DNA of 64,000 bases from an uncultured Bacilli bacterium (GCA_910588195.1 CAJUPN010000002.1:141128-205127); one strand, 5' to 3'. Positions 43,607 to 51,940 are shown, counted from the stretch's first letter. Notes: generated by a model from the sequence alone, not told the origin. Program-made: numbers and translations.

Positions 43607-45136
43607 ATGAAAGTAAGGAATATTTTTTATGTTTTTTTTATTGGATGTGTAATATTTTTAACAGCGTTTGTTTTATCAAACAACAAAACATATTCATATG
43701 GTATCTTAAAACAAATAAAAACTATAAATAATGCCAAAATAATAGAATATATTGATACAGATACTGGATCTTCAATAAGCTTTAATGATGCTAAAAAATA
43801 TTTTGGTGTTTCAACATACGAAGAATTATATGAAAATGGAAATATCATTTATTTTAAAGAAGGAAAAGAAATAAATCATCAAGAGTTTATTAAAGGAAAA
43901 TCCAGCGAACAAGCTGATGAGTTAGCATCTTTATATGGTAAAAATGCTTATCGTGTTCATACGACTGCAGAATTTCTACATGCTTTTGATGATATTTACC
44001 AAAATTTAAAAATAGGGGAGTTCCATATTGCTTTTTCCAAATATGAAGCAATTGATTTTGATCAAGTAGCAACTTATTATCAAAACACTTATGGAGTAAA
44101 ATCCTATTACCAAAATTATTATAATTATCAAACAAAAGGAATGTGGGAACCAAATAGATTTGGTATTAACTTAAATAATGCTATTAATAATGGTGAATTA
44201 GTTCTTACTACAACTAATATTCGTCTTTCTGGTAATGAAAGAGTAGTTGTAGAAGATTTTGTAAATAAGCTATTACCATATATCCAAGGTAATGGAAGTG
44301 ATTATGAAAAAATACTTGCTACATATACCTATATAATAAAAACTACATCTTATATTGTAGATAATGGATTTACTAATGATTTATTAGCATCAAATACTTC
44401 AGTTTATGATGCACTTATCTCAAGAAAAACAACTTGTATAGGTTATTCTATTGCTTTCTCTTATATTATGGATAAATTAGGCATAGAATCATATATAGTA
44501 GATCAAATAACTGAAGCTGATGAAGCTACTGGAAGCTTTGCCTCTGTTCACACATATAATGTAGTTAAATTAAATAACCAGTTTTATAAAATAGATCTAA
44601 CTGGCAATATATTCCTAGGGGGACTAAGCAATACTGAGCTTTACGATAATAATTTAAATATATCTACCACAAAATATAATGGCACTATGAATATAAATAT
44701 CGATTTTGCCATAATAGATAACATCTTAAATTCTAGTAAAAATATAAAAACTACAACAACAAGAAAAGCAGAAGCAACTACTACTACAAAAACTTATTCT
44801 TATTCAATACCTAACGGAAAAATTAGTACTACAACAAAAAAGGCAAACTCTAATAATTCAACAGCAGACATAAAAACATCTATAGTAACAACTAAAGACT
44901 CTGAAGGTAATATAGTTACAATGCCTGTAGAAATAGACAATAATGGTGAAATCATTACAAAAGAATCTGGAGAATATCAAGAAGTTACTAATGTTCCTAA
45001 CGACAAAGATAATAAAAAAAAGAAAACATTTAATTATAATTTTATTTTATTTCCACTGCTTTTTATAGGTATTATAACTTTAATACTTTTAAAATTAAAA
45101 GATAAAGGTATTATAGGAAATAAAAAGAATAAATAA
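43607..45136 (+). CDS. Membrane-anchored transglutaminase-like protein
   Basis: A 509-residue extracytoplasmic protein. An N-terminal hydrophobic segment (IFYVFFIGCVIFLTAFVLS) acts as signal or anchor, and a C-terminal helix (FILFPLLFIGIITLILL) followed by a basic tail fixes it in the membrane. The central part holds a transglutaminase-like core: KTTCIGYSIAFSYIMDKLG with the nucleophilic Cys, SVHTYNVVKLNNQFYKIDLTG with His and Asp. A Thr-rich linker (KTTTTRKAEATTTTKT) separates the core from the C-terminal helix. Such enzymes process or cross-link cell-surface proteins or peptidoglycan peptides. The start follows GTAGGAGAG. A strong terminator follows. Confidence 0.82.
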   Translation: MKVRNIFYVFFIGCVIFLTAFVLSNNKTYSYGILKQIKTINNAKIIEYIDTDTGSSISFNDAKKYFGVSTYEELYENGNIIYFKEGKEINHQEFIKGKSSEQADELASLYGKNAYRVHTTAEFLHAFDDIYQNLKIGEFHIAFSKYEAIDFDQVATYYQNTYGVKSYYQNYYNYQTKGMWEPNRFGINLNNAINNGELVLTTTNIRLSGNERVVVEDFVNKLLPYIQGNGSDYEKILATYTYIIKTTSYIVDNGFTNDLLASNTSVYDALISRKTTCIGYSIAFSYIMDKLGIESYIVDQITEADEATGSFASVHTYNVVKLNNQFYKIDLTGNIFLGGLSNTELYDNNLNISTTKYNGTMNINIDFAIIDNILNSSKNIKTTTTRKAEATTTTKTYSYSIPNGKISTTTKKANSNNSTADIKTSIVTTKDSEGNIVTMPVEIDNNGEIITKESGEYQEVTNVPNDKDNKKKKTFNYNFILFPLLFIGIITLILLKLKDKGIIGNKKNK

Positions 45137-45140
45137 ATTT

Positions 45141-45178
45141 AAAAGAAGATAAAATAGAGAATATTATCTTCTTTTTTT
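45141..45178 (+). terminator. Terminator after the transglutaminase-like gene
   Basis: AAAAGAAGATAA pairs with TTATCTTCTTTT over an 11-nt loop, followed by T residues. Confidence 0.85.
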
Positions 45179-45191
45179 CATATATTTAAGT

Positions 45192-45920
45192 ATGAATATA
45201 CAAATAGCACTATTATTATCAATTTTAGCTGGTTTAGGGACTCTTCTGGGTTCAATACTAATATTTATACCAAAATTAAATAAAAGAGATTATATCCCTT
45301 TATTTTTATCAATATCAGCAACAATTATGTTAACATTTTCTATATTAGACTTAATACCTGAAAGTATTATATATATAAGAAGTAATACACGACCATTAAA
45401 AAGTCTATTTCTAATATTAGTTCCATTCATTTCTGGAGTATTAGTAATAAAAATACTAGATAAGTTTTATAAAGAAAACAATAACTTAAAAAAAATCGGC
45501 ATATTATCCTTTATTAGCTTAGCAATTCATAACTTTCCCGAAGGTATTGCAACATTTTTATCTTCTATGGTAAGTATACGACTTGGAGTAAGTTTATCTT
45601 TTGGTATAATGCTTCACAATATTCCTGAAGGTATTTGTATAAGTCTTCCTTTATATCAAGCAACAAAAAACAAGAAAAAAGTTTTACTAACAACATTTAT
45701 TGCATCAATTGCTGAGCCTACTGGAGCAATCATATCGTATATGTTTTTAAAAAATTATATAAATAATTTAACTATAAGTATTATTTTATTATTCGTAGCA
45801 GGACTAATGATAACTCTTAGCATTAATAATATTTATAAAGAAGTACTTAATAATAAGAAATATTTAATAAAAGGTATAATAATAGGTCTTATTATTAGTT
45901 TAATTGCTCTTTCTGTATAA
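45192..45920 (+). CDS. ZIP-family metal transporter
   Basis: A 242-residue protein with eight likely membrane helices. Helices 4 and 5 carry the metal-binding pair HNFPEGIA and HNIPEGI, the hallmark of ZIP/ZupT transporters that import zinc or other divalent cations; a later AEPTGA motif is also typical. No ribosome binding site of note precedes the ATG at 45192, and the start lies only 13 bp after the preceding terminator, so expression could be weak or from a promoter inside that gene. Metal preference cannot be told from sequence. Confidence 0.88.
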   Translation: MNIQIALLLSILAGLGTLLGSILIFIPKLNKRDYIPLFLSISATIMLTFSILDLIPESIIYIRSNTRPLKSLFLILVPFISGVLVIKILDKFYKENNNLKKIGILSFISLAIHNFPEGIATFLSSMVSIRLGVSLSFGIMLHNIPEGICISLPLYQATKNKKKVLLTTFIASIAEPTGAIISYMFLKNYINNLTISIILLFVAGLMITLSINNIYKEVLNNKKYLIKGIIIGLIISLIALSV

Positions 45921-45998
45921 ATAATAGTTTAAATAAGTGAATTGTTGCTATCCCTTCAAACTTATGATATCCTATTATTGAAAGTAGTGAGATGTAAA

Positions 45999-46412
45999 AT
46001 GAAAAAAGATAAAATAAATATTCTAAGTATAATAGGTCTAATAACATCGTTCTTTTCAATAATAATTGGATCAATCTTATGCTTTGTAGCCTTATCGCAA
46101 ATTAAGGATAGCAAAGAAAGAGGGAAGGGGCTTGCAATAGCTGGAATAACAATAAATATTGTAAAAACTTTCTCTGTAGTATTAATATTTATATTATTAA
46201 TTCTTGCTCCAGGAAAAGATGCCAATGAATACAAATGTAATAATTCCAGTAATTGTACATTAAATCCAGACAATTTAACCTACACCTGCATATTTGATGG
46301 AGAGGGAGTAGAGGAGTATATTACTTGTAAAAAAGCAGAGCAAAAAAACATTGAAAATTATGGAACTGAAGATAATGAAGACACCTTCGATTATGATCGA
46401 GAAGACAACTAA
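45999..46412 (+). CDS. DUF4190-like membrane protein
   Basis: A 137-residue protein with two membrane helices. The stretch GSILCFVALSQIKDSKERGKGLAIAGI matches the DUF4190 pattern of helix, short basic loop with Lys-Gly-Lys-Gly, helix. The C-terminal part lies outside the membrane and contains four Cys (YKCNNSSNCTLNPDNLTYTC and TCKKAE), which could form disulfides, followed by an acidic tail. The start is ambiguous: ATG 45999 is the best fit to the domain and has GTGAGAT upstream. It is the last + strand gene before the terminus region. Confidence 0.65.
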   Translation: MKKDKINILSIIGLITSFFSIIIGSILCFVALSQIKDSKERGKGLAIAGITINIVKTFSVVLIFILLILAPGKDANEYKCNNSSNCTLNPDNLTYTCIFDGEGVEEYITCKKAEQKNIENYGTEDNEDTFDYDREDN

Positions 46413-46436
46413 ACGAGCTACAAGCTTGTTTTTTTA
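46412..46436 (+). terminator. Terminator at the end of the + strand gene block
   Basis: AACGAGCT pairs with AGCTTGTT across ACA (one G-T pair), followed by seven T residues. Confidence 0.8.
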
Positions 46437-46736
46437 TTTTCCAAGTCCCCTACCTCAAAAATAATAATAGAGTAGTAAGAGAGTTAAAATTATTAAACCA
46501 CTACCTTATAAAATAAAATATATATTTAATAAATAATTATTTAAAATGAATCTATTATTATATAGTTAATATACTATAAACAGTTATAAAGCAAATCATT
46601 TATTTAAGTTGTAAATATACTTATATCTATACTTACAAACTCATTTATAAATAATAGACCCAATAAATATATAAGTAGATATATAAGCAGGTATCTGTAG
46701 ACGAGCAATTATCCATCTAAAAAACAAAAACATACA

Positions 46737-46764
46737 ACTTCATATAATATATATTATGTTAACT
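46737..46764 (+). other. dif: dif-like chromosome dimer resolution site
   Basis: Two 11-bp arms around a 6-bp centre: left arm ACTTCATATAA, centre TATATA, right arm TTATGTTAACT. Against the B. subtilis dif site as I remember it, 25 of 28 positions agree, and the right arm differs from that of E. coli dif (TTATGTTAAAT) at only one position. The arms would bind XerC and XerD. Placement at the switch from + to - transcription and 3.4 kb from a Xer gene supports the call. Confidence 0.85.
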
Positions 46765-46991
46765 TCTATATTTTTAATATATAGATGATTAGTTATCCAT
46801 ATCTATTCACTATATAAAAATAAATAATAAATATATTCATAATAAACAGCAATATAAAACAGTTTTTATTAATATTAAATCTCTAATCCCTAAGATATTC
46901 TTATACTCTACTCCTCAGAAAATAATTTAAATAGGGGGCTTTATTTTTTATATAGAATATTTTTATTTATACATATAAAATATATTAATCT

Positions 46992-47027
46992 CTCCCCCTT
47001 CTATCATATTATTACGAGAAGAGGGGA
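46992..47027. repeat. Hairpin in terminus region
   Basis: TCCCC plus CTTCT pair with AGAAG plus GGGGA, with one unpaired A, around a 14-nt loop. A T-rich tract follows on the + strand after eight bases. It could terminate transcription or be a protein-binding site. Confidence 0.45.
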
Positions 47028-47209
47028 CTTTAAATTTTTTTCTAAAGAAAATCTATATATTTTATTGAACCTATAATCAGTTATATAAATCAAAATTATC
47101 TTAATATAACTTTATATGATCATTATCAGATGATTTATATTAAATATTAAAAAGTATATATTCATATTATAAAAAGATAGGGCTTATAAACTTACAACTC
47201 CCCTTCTCT

Positions 47210-47240
47210 ATTAAAAAAGAAAAGTGATTACACTTTTCTT
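47210..47240 (-). terminator. Terminator after the HTH gene
   Basis: AAGAAAAGTG and CACTTTTCTT form a perfect 10-bp stem around ATTA at the stop codon, followed on the minus strand by T residues. Confidence 0.85.
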
Positions 47241-48004
47241 GATTCTATTTCAGAAATTTTTTCAAGTACTTCAGCAGCATTTTCATTATTTAATTGAGAA
47301 TAACCAAGTTCTCTTAATGCTTGTACTTTTAAGGTGAATAATTGTTGTGTACGAGATAATTTCTCTTCGTTTTTAGATTCTATTTCACTTACGAATCTCT
47401 CACGACTCTCCATTACACGACTCTTAGTTGCTCCACCATTATTATATAGTCCAAAAGCAGAGTGAATAATACCTTCAAAAATAAATTGCTTATCTTCGTT
47501 AAACTTAAATACATTAGGTTGAGTAAATCCCATTAACTTAGATAAATACCCCAACATATATTTAATCTCAGGAACATTATCCATACTTTGCAACATATGA
47601 TACATATATTGAAGAGCATAAAAGTTTTCCTCATGGTTTGCAGACTCTACTAATTTTTCTTTTATTAAAAAAGTAATATCACTTATTAAAGCATGTTCTT
47701 CCTTTTTTAATCCTTTAAGATCTAAATAATCATTTTCTGATGCTTCCTTTACACCTTCAGTAAGTCTATTTTCAACAGCAAGTAAATAATCAGTAGTGAC
47801 TTTAATTGAACTAACAGTACCTTCATCCCCATCTTCTATATCTAACAATTTTAATAATAATATCTTCTTTTCTTTTGGCCATTTATTTATATTTTCAAGC
47901 TCTAAATAATTATAAACCATTTGTCTTGAAACCCCAAGATACTTAGCCAATCTAACTTTAGAAATACCTAGTTCTTGTAGTAATTTATTTAATTGTTCCA
48001 TCAT
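47228..48004 (-). CDS. HTH domain protein, possible transcription regulator
   Basis: A 258-residue protein. Residues 1-55 form a Cro/XRE-type helix-turn-helix (LLQELGISKVRLAKYLGVS, then RQMVYNYLELEN). The remaining 200 residues are helical with no known motif, and could be a ligand-binding or oligomerisation domain. Two adjacent ATG codons (48004 and 48001) can serve as start, both near GAAGGGAAG. A consensus promoter lies upstream (TTGACA, 17 bp, TATGAT). It is the nearest gene to dif on the minus side. It is well insulated by terminators, so it is probably expressed alone. Confidence 0.7.
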   Translation of the reverse strand: MMEQLNKLLQELGISKVRLAKYLGVSRQMVYNYLELENINKWPKEKKILLLKLLDIEDGDEGTVSSIKVTTDYLLAVENRLTEGVKEASENDYLDLKGLKKEEHALISDITFLIKEKLVESANHEENFYALQYMYHMLQSMDNVPEIKYMLGYLSKLMGFTQPNVFKFNEDKQFIFEGIIHSAFGLYNNGGATKSRVMESRERFVSEIESKNEEKLSRTQQLFTLKVQALRELGYSQLNNENAAEVLEKISEIESRKV

Positions 48005-48033
48005 CGAACTTCCCTTCTCTATTTTACATAGAT

Positions 48034-48062
48034 ATCATATCAATTTAGTCATCACGTGTCAA
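48034..48062 (-). promoter_or_regulatory. Consensus promoter of the HTH gene
   Basis: On the minus strand TTGACA and TATGAT are separated by exactly 17 bp, the best promoter seen in the window. Inverted repeat TTTACAGTAAA (48066-48076) just upstream and the palindromic CACGTG (48053-48058) at the edge of the -35 are possible operator sites. Confidence 0.8.
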
Positions 48063-48121
48063 TAGTTTACAGTAAAAATATGAAAAATAGTTGATTATTA
48101 AATATAAAGTTGCTTTACAAA

Positions 48122-48142
48122 TAAAAAAGAGCCTAAGCTCTT
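48122..48142 (-). terminator. Terminator after efp
   Basis: On the minus strand AAGAGC pairs with GCTCTT over TTAG, followed by six T residues. Confidence 0.85.
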
Positions 48143-48693
48143 CCTGCGTATTTTCCATCTTGAGTAGAAATTAAAACTTTTTCTCCTTGACTTATAAATA
48201 AAGGAACTTTAACTGTATGACCAGTTTCTATTTTAGCATCTTTAGTAGCATTATTAGTTGTATTTCCCTTTACAGCCTCAGATGTTTCAACTATCTCATA
48301 TTCAACTTTTTCAGGTAATTGAACACCAAGCATTTCTCCATCATACATACTTATAGTTATATCAAGTCCTTCTTTTAAAAACTTAACTTGATCAGCTATT
48401 TTTGATTCAGGTAGTTCTAATTGCTCATATGTTTCTGTATTCATAAACACATATGAATCTCCCATTGAATATAAGTATTGCATAGGTAATCTCTCTACTC
48501 TTGCTTTTTCAATTTTTATATTAGTATTATAAGTTTCTTCAACTAAAGAACCTGTTCTCAAGTTTCTTAGTTTCATTTTCATAAATGCTGAACCTTTACC
48601 AGGTTTTACATGTTGGAATTCTTCAATTAAACAAAGTTTTCCATCAATAATAATAGTCATACCATTCTTTATTTCATTTATATTAATATTCAT
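48133..48693 (-). CDS. efp: Elongation factor P
   Basis: EF-P binds between the P and E sites and relieves ribosomes stalled at consecutive prolines. The 186-residue protein has the three beta-barrel domains. The tip of domain I reads VKPGKGSAFM, with Lys33 as the residue modified in many species (5-aminopentanol in B. subtilis). The C-terminal signature VKVPLFISQGEKVLISTQDGKYAGRA (quoted in part as GEKVLISTQDG) is present. The ATG at 48693 sits behind GGAGGAAG. A small unknown gene and rpmG precede it on the same strand. Confidence 0.96.
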   Translation of the reverse strand: MNININEIKNGMTIIIDGKLCLIEEFQHVKPGKGSAFMKMKLRNLRTGSLVEETYNTNIKIEKARVERLPMQYLYSMGDSYVFMNTETYEQLELPESKIADQVKFLKEGLDITISMYDGEMLGVQLPEKVEYEIVETSEAVKGNTTNNATKDAKIETGHTVKVPLFISQGEKVLISTQDGKYAGRA

Positions 48694-48726
48694 GACTACT
48701 TCCTCCAATCTATGATAAGAATTTCT

Positions 48727-48918
48727 CTAACGTTTTCTTCTCTTACCACTTTTTTTTGTAGACTTATTATTCTTATATTTTGGTCGAGAATCTACAACCA
48801 TTTTAGCATTATTTAAGTCTACTTCCCTATAAGTAACTGTTGATGCTTGCATTTTAATAAAAGCAACATAATCAATAAAATCAGCTAGTTGTCCGTGAAT
48901 TACTGGTGAATTACTCAA
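48727..48918 (-). CDS. Small protein of unknown function between efp and rpmG
   Basis: A product of 63 residues, ending in a basic tail (KNNKSTKKSGKRRKR) that suggests RNA or ribosome binding. The N-terminal part has alternating hydrophobics (DFIDYVAFIKMQASTVTYRE). An ATG at 48927 directly abuts the ribosome binding site AAAGGA and so cannot use it; TTG at 48918 is nine bases away and is the better start. It lies between rpmG and efp in the same direction with short gaps, implying cotranscription. I do not recognise the family. Confidence 0.55.
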   Translation of the reverse strand: MSNSPVIHGQLADFIDYVAFIKMQASTVTYREVDLNNAKMVVDSRPKYKNNKSTKKSGKRRKR

Positions 48919-48941
48919 GTTGCTCATTCCTTTCTAATTAA

Positions 48942-49124
48942 TTACTTACCAATCTTTGTTTCTTTAAAAACTTGTACAGATTTACAAAAAGGACAATATT
49001 TTTTTATTTCTAATTTATCAGTAGTGTTTTTTGTATTTTTTTGGGTATGTCTTCTAGTCATCTTCCCACACTTAGAACATTTTAAACCAATTGGTGTTCT
49101 AGCGTCTGTTTTTCCTTTAGCCAT
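48942..49124 (-). CDS. rpmG: 50S ribosomal protein L33, zinc-binding form
   Basis: L33 is a small protein of the large subunit near the E site. The 60-residue product has the paired CxxC zinc motifs (CSKCG and CPFC) of the C+ form, with RHTQKNTKNTTDKLEIKKYC between them. It is longer than the usual 49-54 residues through an N-terminal extension (MAKGKTDARTPIG). The start has a strong GAGGAGG ribosome binding site. It is downstream of the penicillin-binding protein gene and upstream of the small unknown gene and efp. Confidence 0.88.
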   Translation of the reverse strand: MAKGKTDARTPIGLKCSKCGKMTRRHTQKNTKNTTDKLEIKKYCPFCKSVQVFKETKIGK

Positions 49125-49174
49125 TTTATTGCCTCCTCACTCGTCAAACTAAGAGTATTTTAGCACAATTTTAA

Positions 49175-51082
49175 TTACTTTTCAAACAAAATATTCGATA
49201 TTTCTCTACTTAGACGACTATTTATCGGATATTTATAATTATTTGTACTATTACTATATGCAAGATTAGGAGAAACAATAACTAAAGAGTATAATGGATC
49301 ATCATATGGAGCATACATTATAAAATTCCTTGAAGTTGTTGGAATACTATTATAGAAAGTTTCACTTGTTCCCGTTTTACCCGCTGCCTTAATCGACTTA
49401 TCTACATAATTTGAAGCTGTACCAGATGCAATTACTTTTCGAAGACCAGCTTGAACTCTTTTTAAATCATCTTTAGAAATTCCCACTTCATTTAACTCCT
49501 GTGGATCATTTAATTCAACCCTGTTTCCTTCTCCATCAATAGCATAATCAACGATTCTAATTTTATTTCGAATGCCATCATTAGCTAAAGTATTAATATA
49601 ACTAGATAACATCAAAGGAGTGTATGTATCATATTGCCCTATGACATAATTAAGTAATAAATCTCCACTAATACGCGACCCAACTATACCGTACTTTTCT
49701 TCATATAAATCAATTCCTGATAAACTTCCTAAACCATAAGAATTAAAAACATTTCGATATTTAGAAAAATCATCCATTGTTGGTTTAAAATTCATATTAT
49801 AAGAGTAAGTTTGACCTGATACTTTAATAGCATTAATAAACTGATAATAATTTGAAGATTGAGCTATTGCATCAATATCATCTATTAATCCAAGTTTTGT
49901 CCAGGAACATTTACTTGGCATATTTTTAAGTTTAACACAAGAATCAAGTATTTTTTTATCTTTATCAATTGCACCATTTATAAAGGCAACACTTTGGCTT
50001 GCTCCTTTAACAACAGATCCAACAGTAAAGGACTTAGTAAATGTCCCAACTACATCACTAGAATAATTATTATTAACATCATATCCAGCAATTGCCCTTA
50101 AAAGCCCATTATTAGGATCACTAACAATAACATAACTACCATTATAATATTTACTACTTGGATATTTCTTAGCATTCTCTATTTCTTTTTTTAAAATACT
50201 CTCAATCTCTAACTGCGTATTAATATCTATTCCCAAAACTAAATCAAGACCTCTTTTTTCTGGTTCTACAAGTTCTAAATTACCATTTATTACTTGATAT
50301 ACCGCTTTTTCCCCTGTTAGATATTCTTCGTAAAACTTTTCTAAAAAGCTTACACCAACAGTATCATCCAAACTATATCCCTTACTTAAATAATCATTTA
50401 CATCATCTTCCTCTATAGCACCAATCGACCCAAATATTTGATTTAAAACGGTATCATAATTATAATTTCTTATCCACTTTAAAGTAACTTTTAAATCATT
50501 ACTATTAAGAGCATTAATTTTAACAAGTTCTTCCTCAGTAATATCTGTTTTTATTATTTTCTCACCAAAGCTATAACCACTAATCATCTGTTTATATAAA
50601 TAACATTCCTTTTCGTTAATATTCTTTAGTTCCTCATCTCTAATAAAAGTAAACTTATATTCTTCTAACTCTCTATCACTAATTTGCTTCATTTTATATT
50701 TTTCTAAAATATTTTTATCTAAAATTGAATCAATATCTTTTTTATGAAGAAAATAATAATACTTTTTCTTGTCGGTGTCAGTTAAAGATATACTTTTTAA
50801 ATCTAAAATTTCAGCTAAAGACTCACATAAAAATTTAATATCACTTTTACTATTTTTCTTAAAACTCAAAACCTTTATTCCTTTATTATCAACTAAAACA
50901 CGTCCTTTAGCATCCAAAATTCTTCCCCTAGGAGCACTAGCTCCATAAACATAATTGTTTAAAATACTATTACTCTCATTTTTATAATGTTCATGTTTCA
51001 AAATACCAATATCAAAAAGTCTTATTGCTACAATAAGATTAATAAGTAAAATAAAAACTTTTAATAAATTCTCTTTTCTCAT
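49175..51082 (-). CDS. Class B penicillin-binding protein (peptidoglycan transpeptidase)
   Basis: A 635-residue bitopic membrane enzyme that cross-links peptidoglycan. One N-terminal helix (VFILLINLIVAIRLFDIGIL) anchors it; a dimerisation domain with PRGRILDAKGRVLVDNKG follows; the transpeptidase domain has S356xxK359 (SVVK), SSN (SSNYYQF) and K569-T-G (AGKTGTSE). The domain order matches PBP2/FtsI types, but no PASTA domain of SpoVD/Pbp2x is present, so division versus elongation role is uncertain. It lies immediately upstream of rpmG. A divergent small gene starts 50 bp from its start. Confidence 0.9.
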   Translation of the reverse strand: MRKENLLKVFILLINLIVAIRLFDIGILKHEHYKNESNSILNNYVYGASAPRGRILDAKGRVLVDNKGIKVLSFKKNSKSDIKFLCESLAEILDLKSISLTDTDKKKYYYFLHKKDIDSILDKNILEKYKMKQISDRELEEYKFTFIRDEELKNINEKECYLYKQMISGYSFGEKIIKTDITEEELVKINALNSNDLKVTLKWIRNYNYDTVLNQIFGSIGAIEEDDVNDYLSKGYSLDDTVGVSFLEKFYEEYLTGEKAVYQVINGNLELVEPEKRGLDLVLGIDINTQLEIESILKKEIENAKKYPSSKYYNGSYVIVSDPNNGLLRAIAGYDVNNNYSSDVVGTFTKSFTVGSVVKGASQSVAFINGAIDKDKKILDSCVKLKNMPSKCSWTKLGLIDDIDAIAQSSNYYQFINAIKVSGQTYSYNMNFKPTMDDFSKYRNVFNSYGLGSLSGIDLYEEKYGIVGSRISGDLLLNYVIGQYDTYTPLMLSSYINTLANDGIRNKIRIVDYAIDGEGNRVELNDPQELNEVGISKDDLKRVQAGLRKVIASGTASNYVDKSIKAAGKTGTSETFYNSIPTTSRNFIMYAPYDDPLYSLVIVSPNLAYSNSTNNYKYPINSRLSREISNILFEK

Positions 51083-51132
51083 ATTAATATTATTAGTAAT
51101 TAATCATAAAATATAATAGATATGGAGGAATT

Positions 51133-51387
51133 ATGTTAAATGTTGTTAAAAACTATATAAGTATAATGCGAAAGGAGGATATATTAAAGTTCGCAAAGAA
51201 AAACAATTTACAAGTTTCTGAAAACGAATTAGATTTTCTCTACACATTCATAAAAAATAACTACGAATACTATTTAAAGAATCCCAACCTACTTGATATA
51301 AGCAAATACAAAGACAAATTCAGCAGTGAAAATTATATTTTCTTAAACAATTTAGTAAACAAATATAAAAGGATGATTATTAATTAA
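51133..51387 (+). CDS. DUF2624-like small protein
   Basis: An 84-residue soluble helical protein on the + strand inside a mainly minus block. The segment RKEDILKFAKKNNLQVSENE followed by LDFLYTFIKNNYEYYLKNP fits the DUF2624 (YqfT-like) family as I remember it, whose function is unknown. The start at 51133 has a GGAGGAATT ribosome binding site. It is divergent from the PBP gene and converges on the next minus-strand gene with only 5 bp between stops. Confidence 0.6.
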   Translation: MLNVVKNYISIMRKEDILKFAKKNNLQVSENELDFLYTFIKNNYEYYLKNPNLLDISKYKDKFSSENYIFLNNLVNKYKRMIIN

Positions 51388-51394
51388 TCATCCT
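51370..51394. terminator. Bidirectional terminator spanning two converging stops
   Basis: AGGATGATTA pairs with TAATCATCCT around TTAAT, covering the ends of both converging genes. T-rich sequence follows on the + side. Confidence 0.65.
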
Positions 51395-51896
51395 AATTTA
51401 TTATAATCTCTTCATCTTCTGATTCGTCATTATCATTAAAGTCTGATAGCTCATCATTACTATCTTCAAACTTTTCAATAACAGCTTCCTTATATTCGTT
51501 ATAATATCCCTTATAACTAGCGTGAACCATTACCTCTTTATTTCTTAAAAAACCAAAACTAAGTTCTCCTACAACGCTTATATAACTATCATAAACTGTG
51601 AGCAAATAATAATCATCTACTTGTGTCAATGAGAAATCATCCTCTGTTATATCATATTCTTCAAAGACTTTCTTAGCGTATATCTTCATTTCTTCAAGAC
51701 CTTCTAAACCCTCACGATTTAAAACATCACTCATAACTGAATAAGTAGTTTTTTCTACTTGTTTTTGTTTGTAAAAATTAGCACAAAAATCATAAAGATA
51801 AAAAAGTATTATTGCTCCAATTGGAATAAATAATAAAAATATTGTCCCACTTGAATACATTTTTCTTTTTCCATAAACATCTACTGACATATTCAT
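51393..51896 (-). CDS. Hypothetical single-pass membrane protein
   Basis: A protein of 167 residues with one N-terminal membrane helix (YSSGTIFLLFIPIGAIILFYLYDF) after a short head, then an outer or inner domain with several Tyr-rich beta segments (YYLLTVYDSYISVVGELSFG) and an acidic tail (SEDEEIIIN). It resembles pilus-assembly or minor secreted proteins only in layout. The start ATG at 51896 follows AGGATAGTG; GTG 51899 and ATG 51890 are alternatives. No family was recognised. It converges with the DUF2624-like gene. Confidence 0.6.
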   Translation of the reverse strand: MNMSVDVYGKRKMYSSGTIFLLFIPIGAIILFYLYDFCANFYKQKQVEKTTYSVMSDVLNREGLEGLEEMKIYAKKVFEEYDITEDDFSLTQVDDYYLLTVYDSYISVVGELSFGFLRNKEVMVHASYKGYYNEYKEAVIEKFEDSNDELSDFNDNDESEDEEIIIN

Positions 51897-51940
51897 CACT
51901 ATCCTAAGTCAATTTTATAATAAATTAAAGATATTAGCAA

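Larger units (their letters stand above)
46437..47209. other. Gene-free replication terminus region
   Basis: No plausible gene lies in this very A+T-rich stretch between converging + and - gene blocks. It holds the dif-like site (46737-46764); two direct copies of TTATCCAT flanking it (46709-46716 and 46793-46800); an inverted pair AAGTCCCC (46443-46450) and GGGGACTT (47023-47030); a 10-bp hairpin with one bulge, TCCCC-CTTCT with AGAAGAGGGGA (46992-47027); and GAGAAGGG on the minus strand at 47201-47208. Confidence 0.6.

Noticed and set aside
43890..44153. 87-codon minus-strand frame within the secreted transglutaminase-like gene
   Set aside because: Antisense of a well-supported + strand gene, no features of its own.
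45962..46273. 103-codon minus-strand frame over the DUF4190-like gene
   Set aside because: The + strand frame has the domain motif and the terminator at 46412; the minus frame has no ribosome binding site or terminator.
46709..46801. TTATCCAT repeats as DnaA boxes of an origin
   Set aside because: They match only 7 or 8 of 9 DnaA box positions, there are just two, no dnaA or dnaN gene is near, and the convergent gene layout fits a terminus and not an origin.
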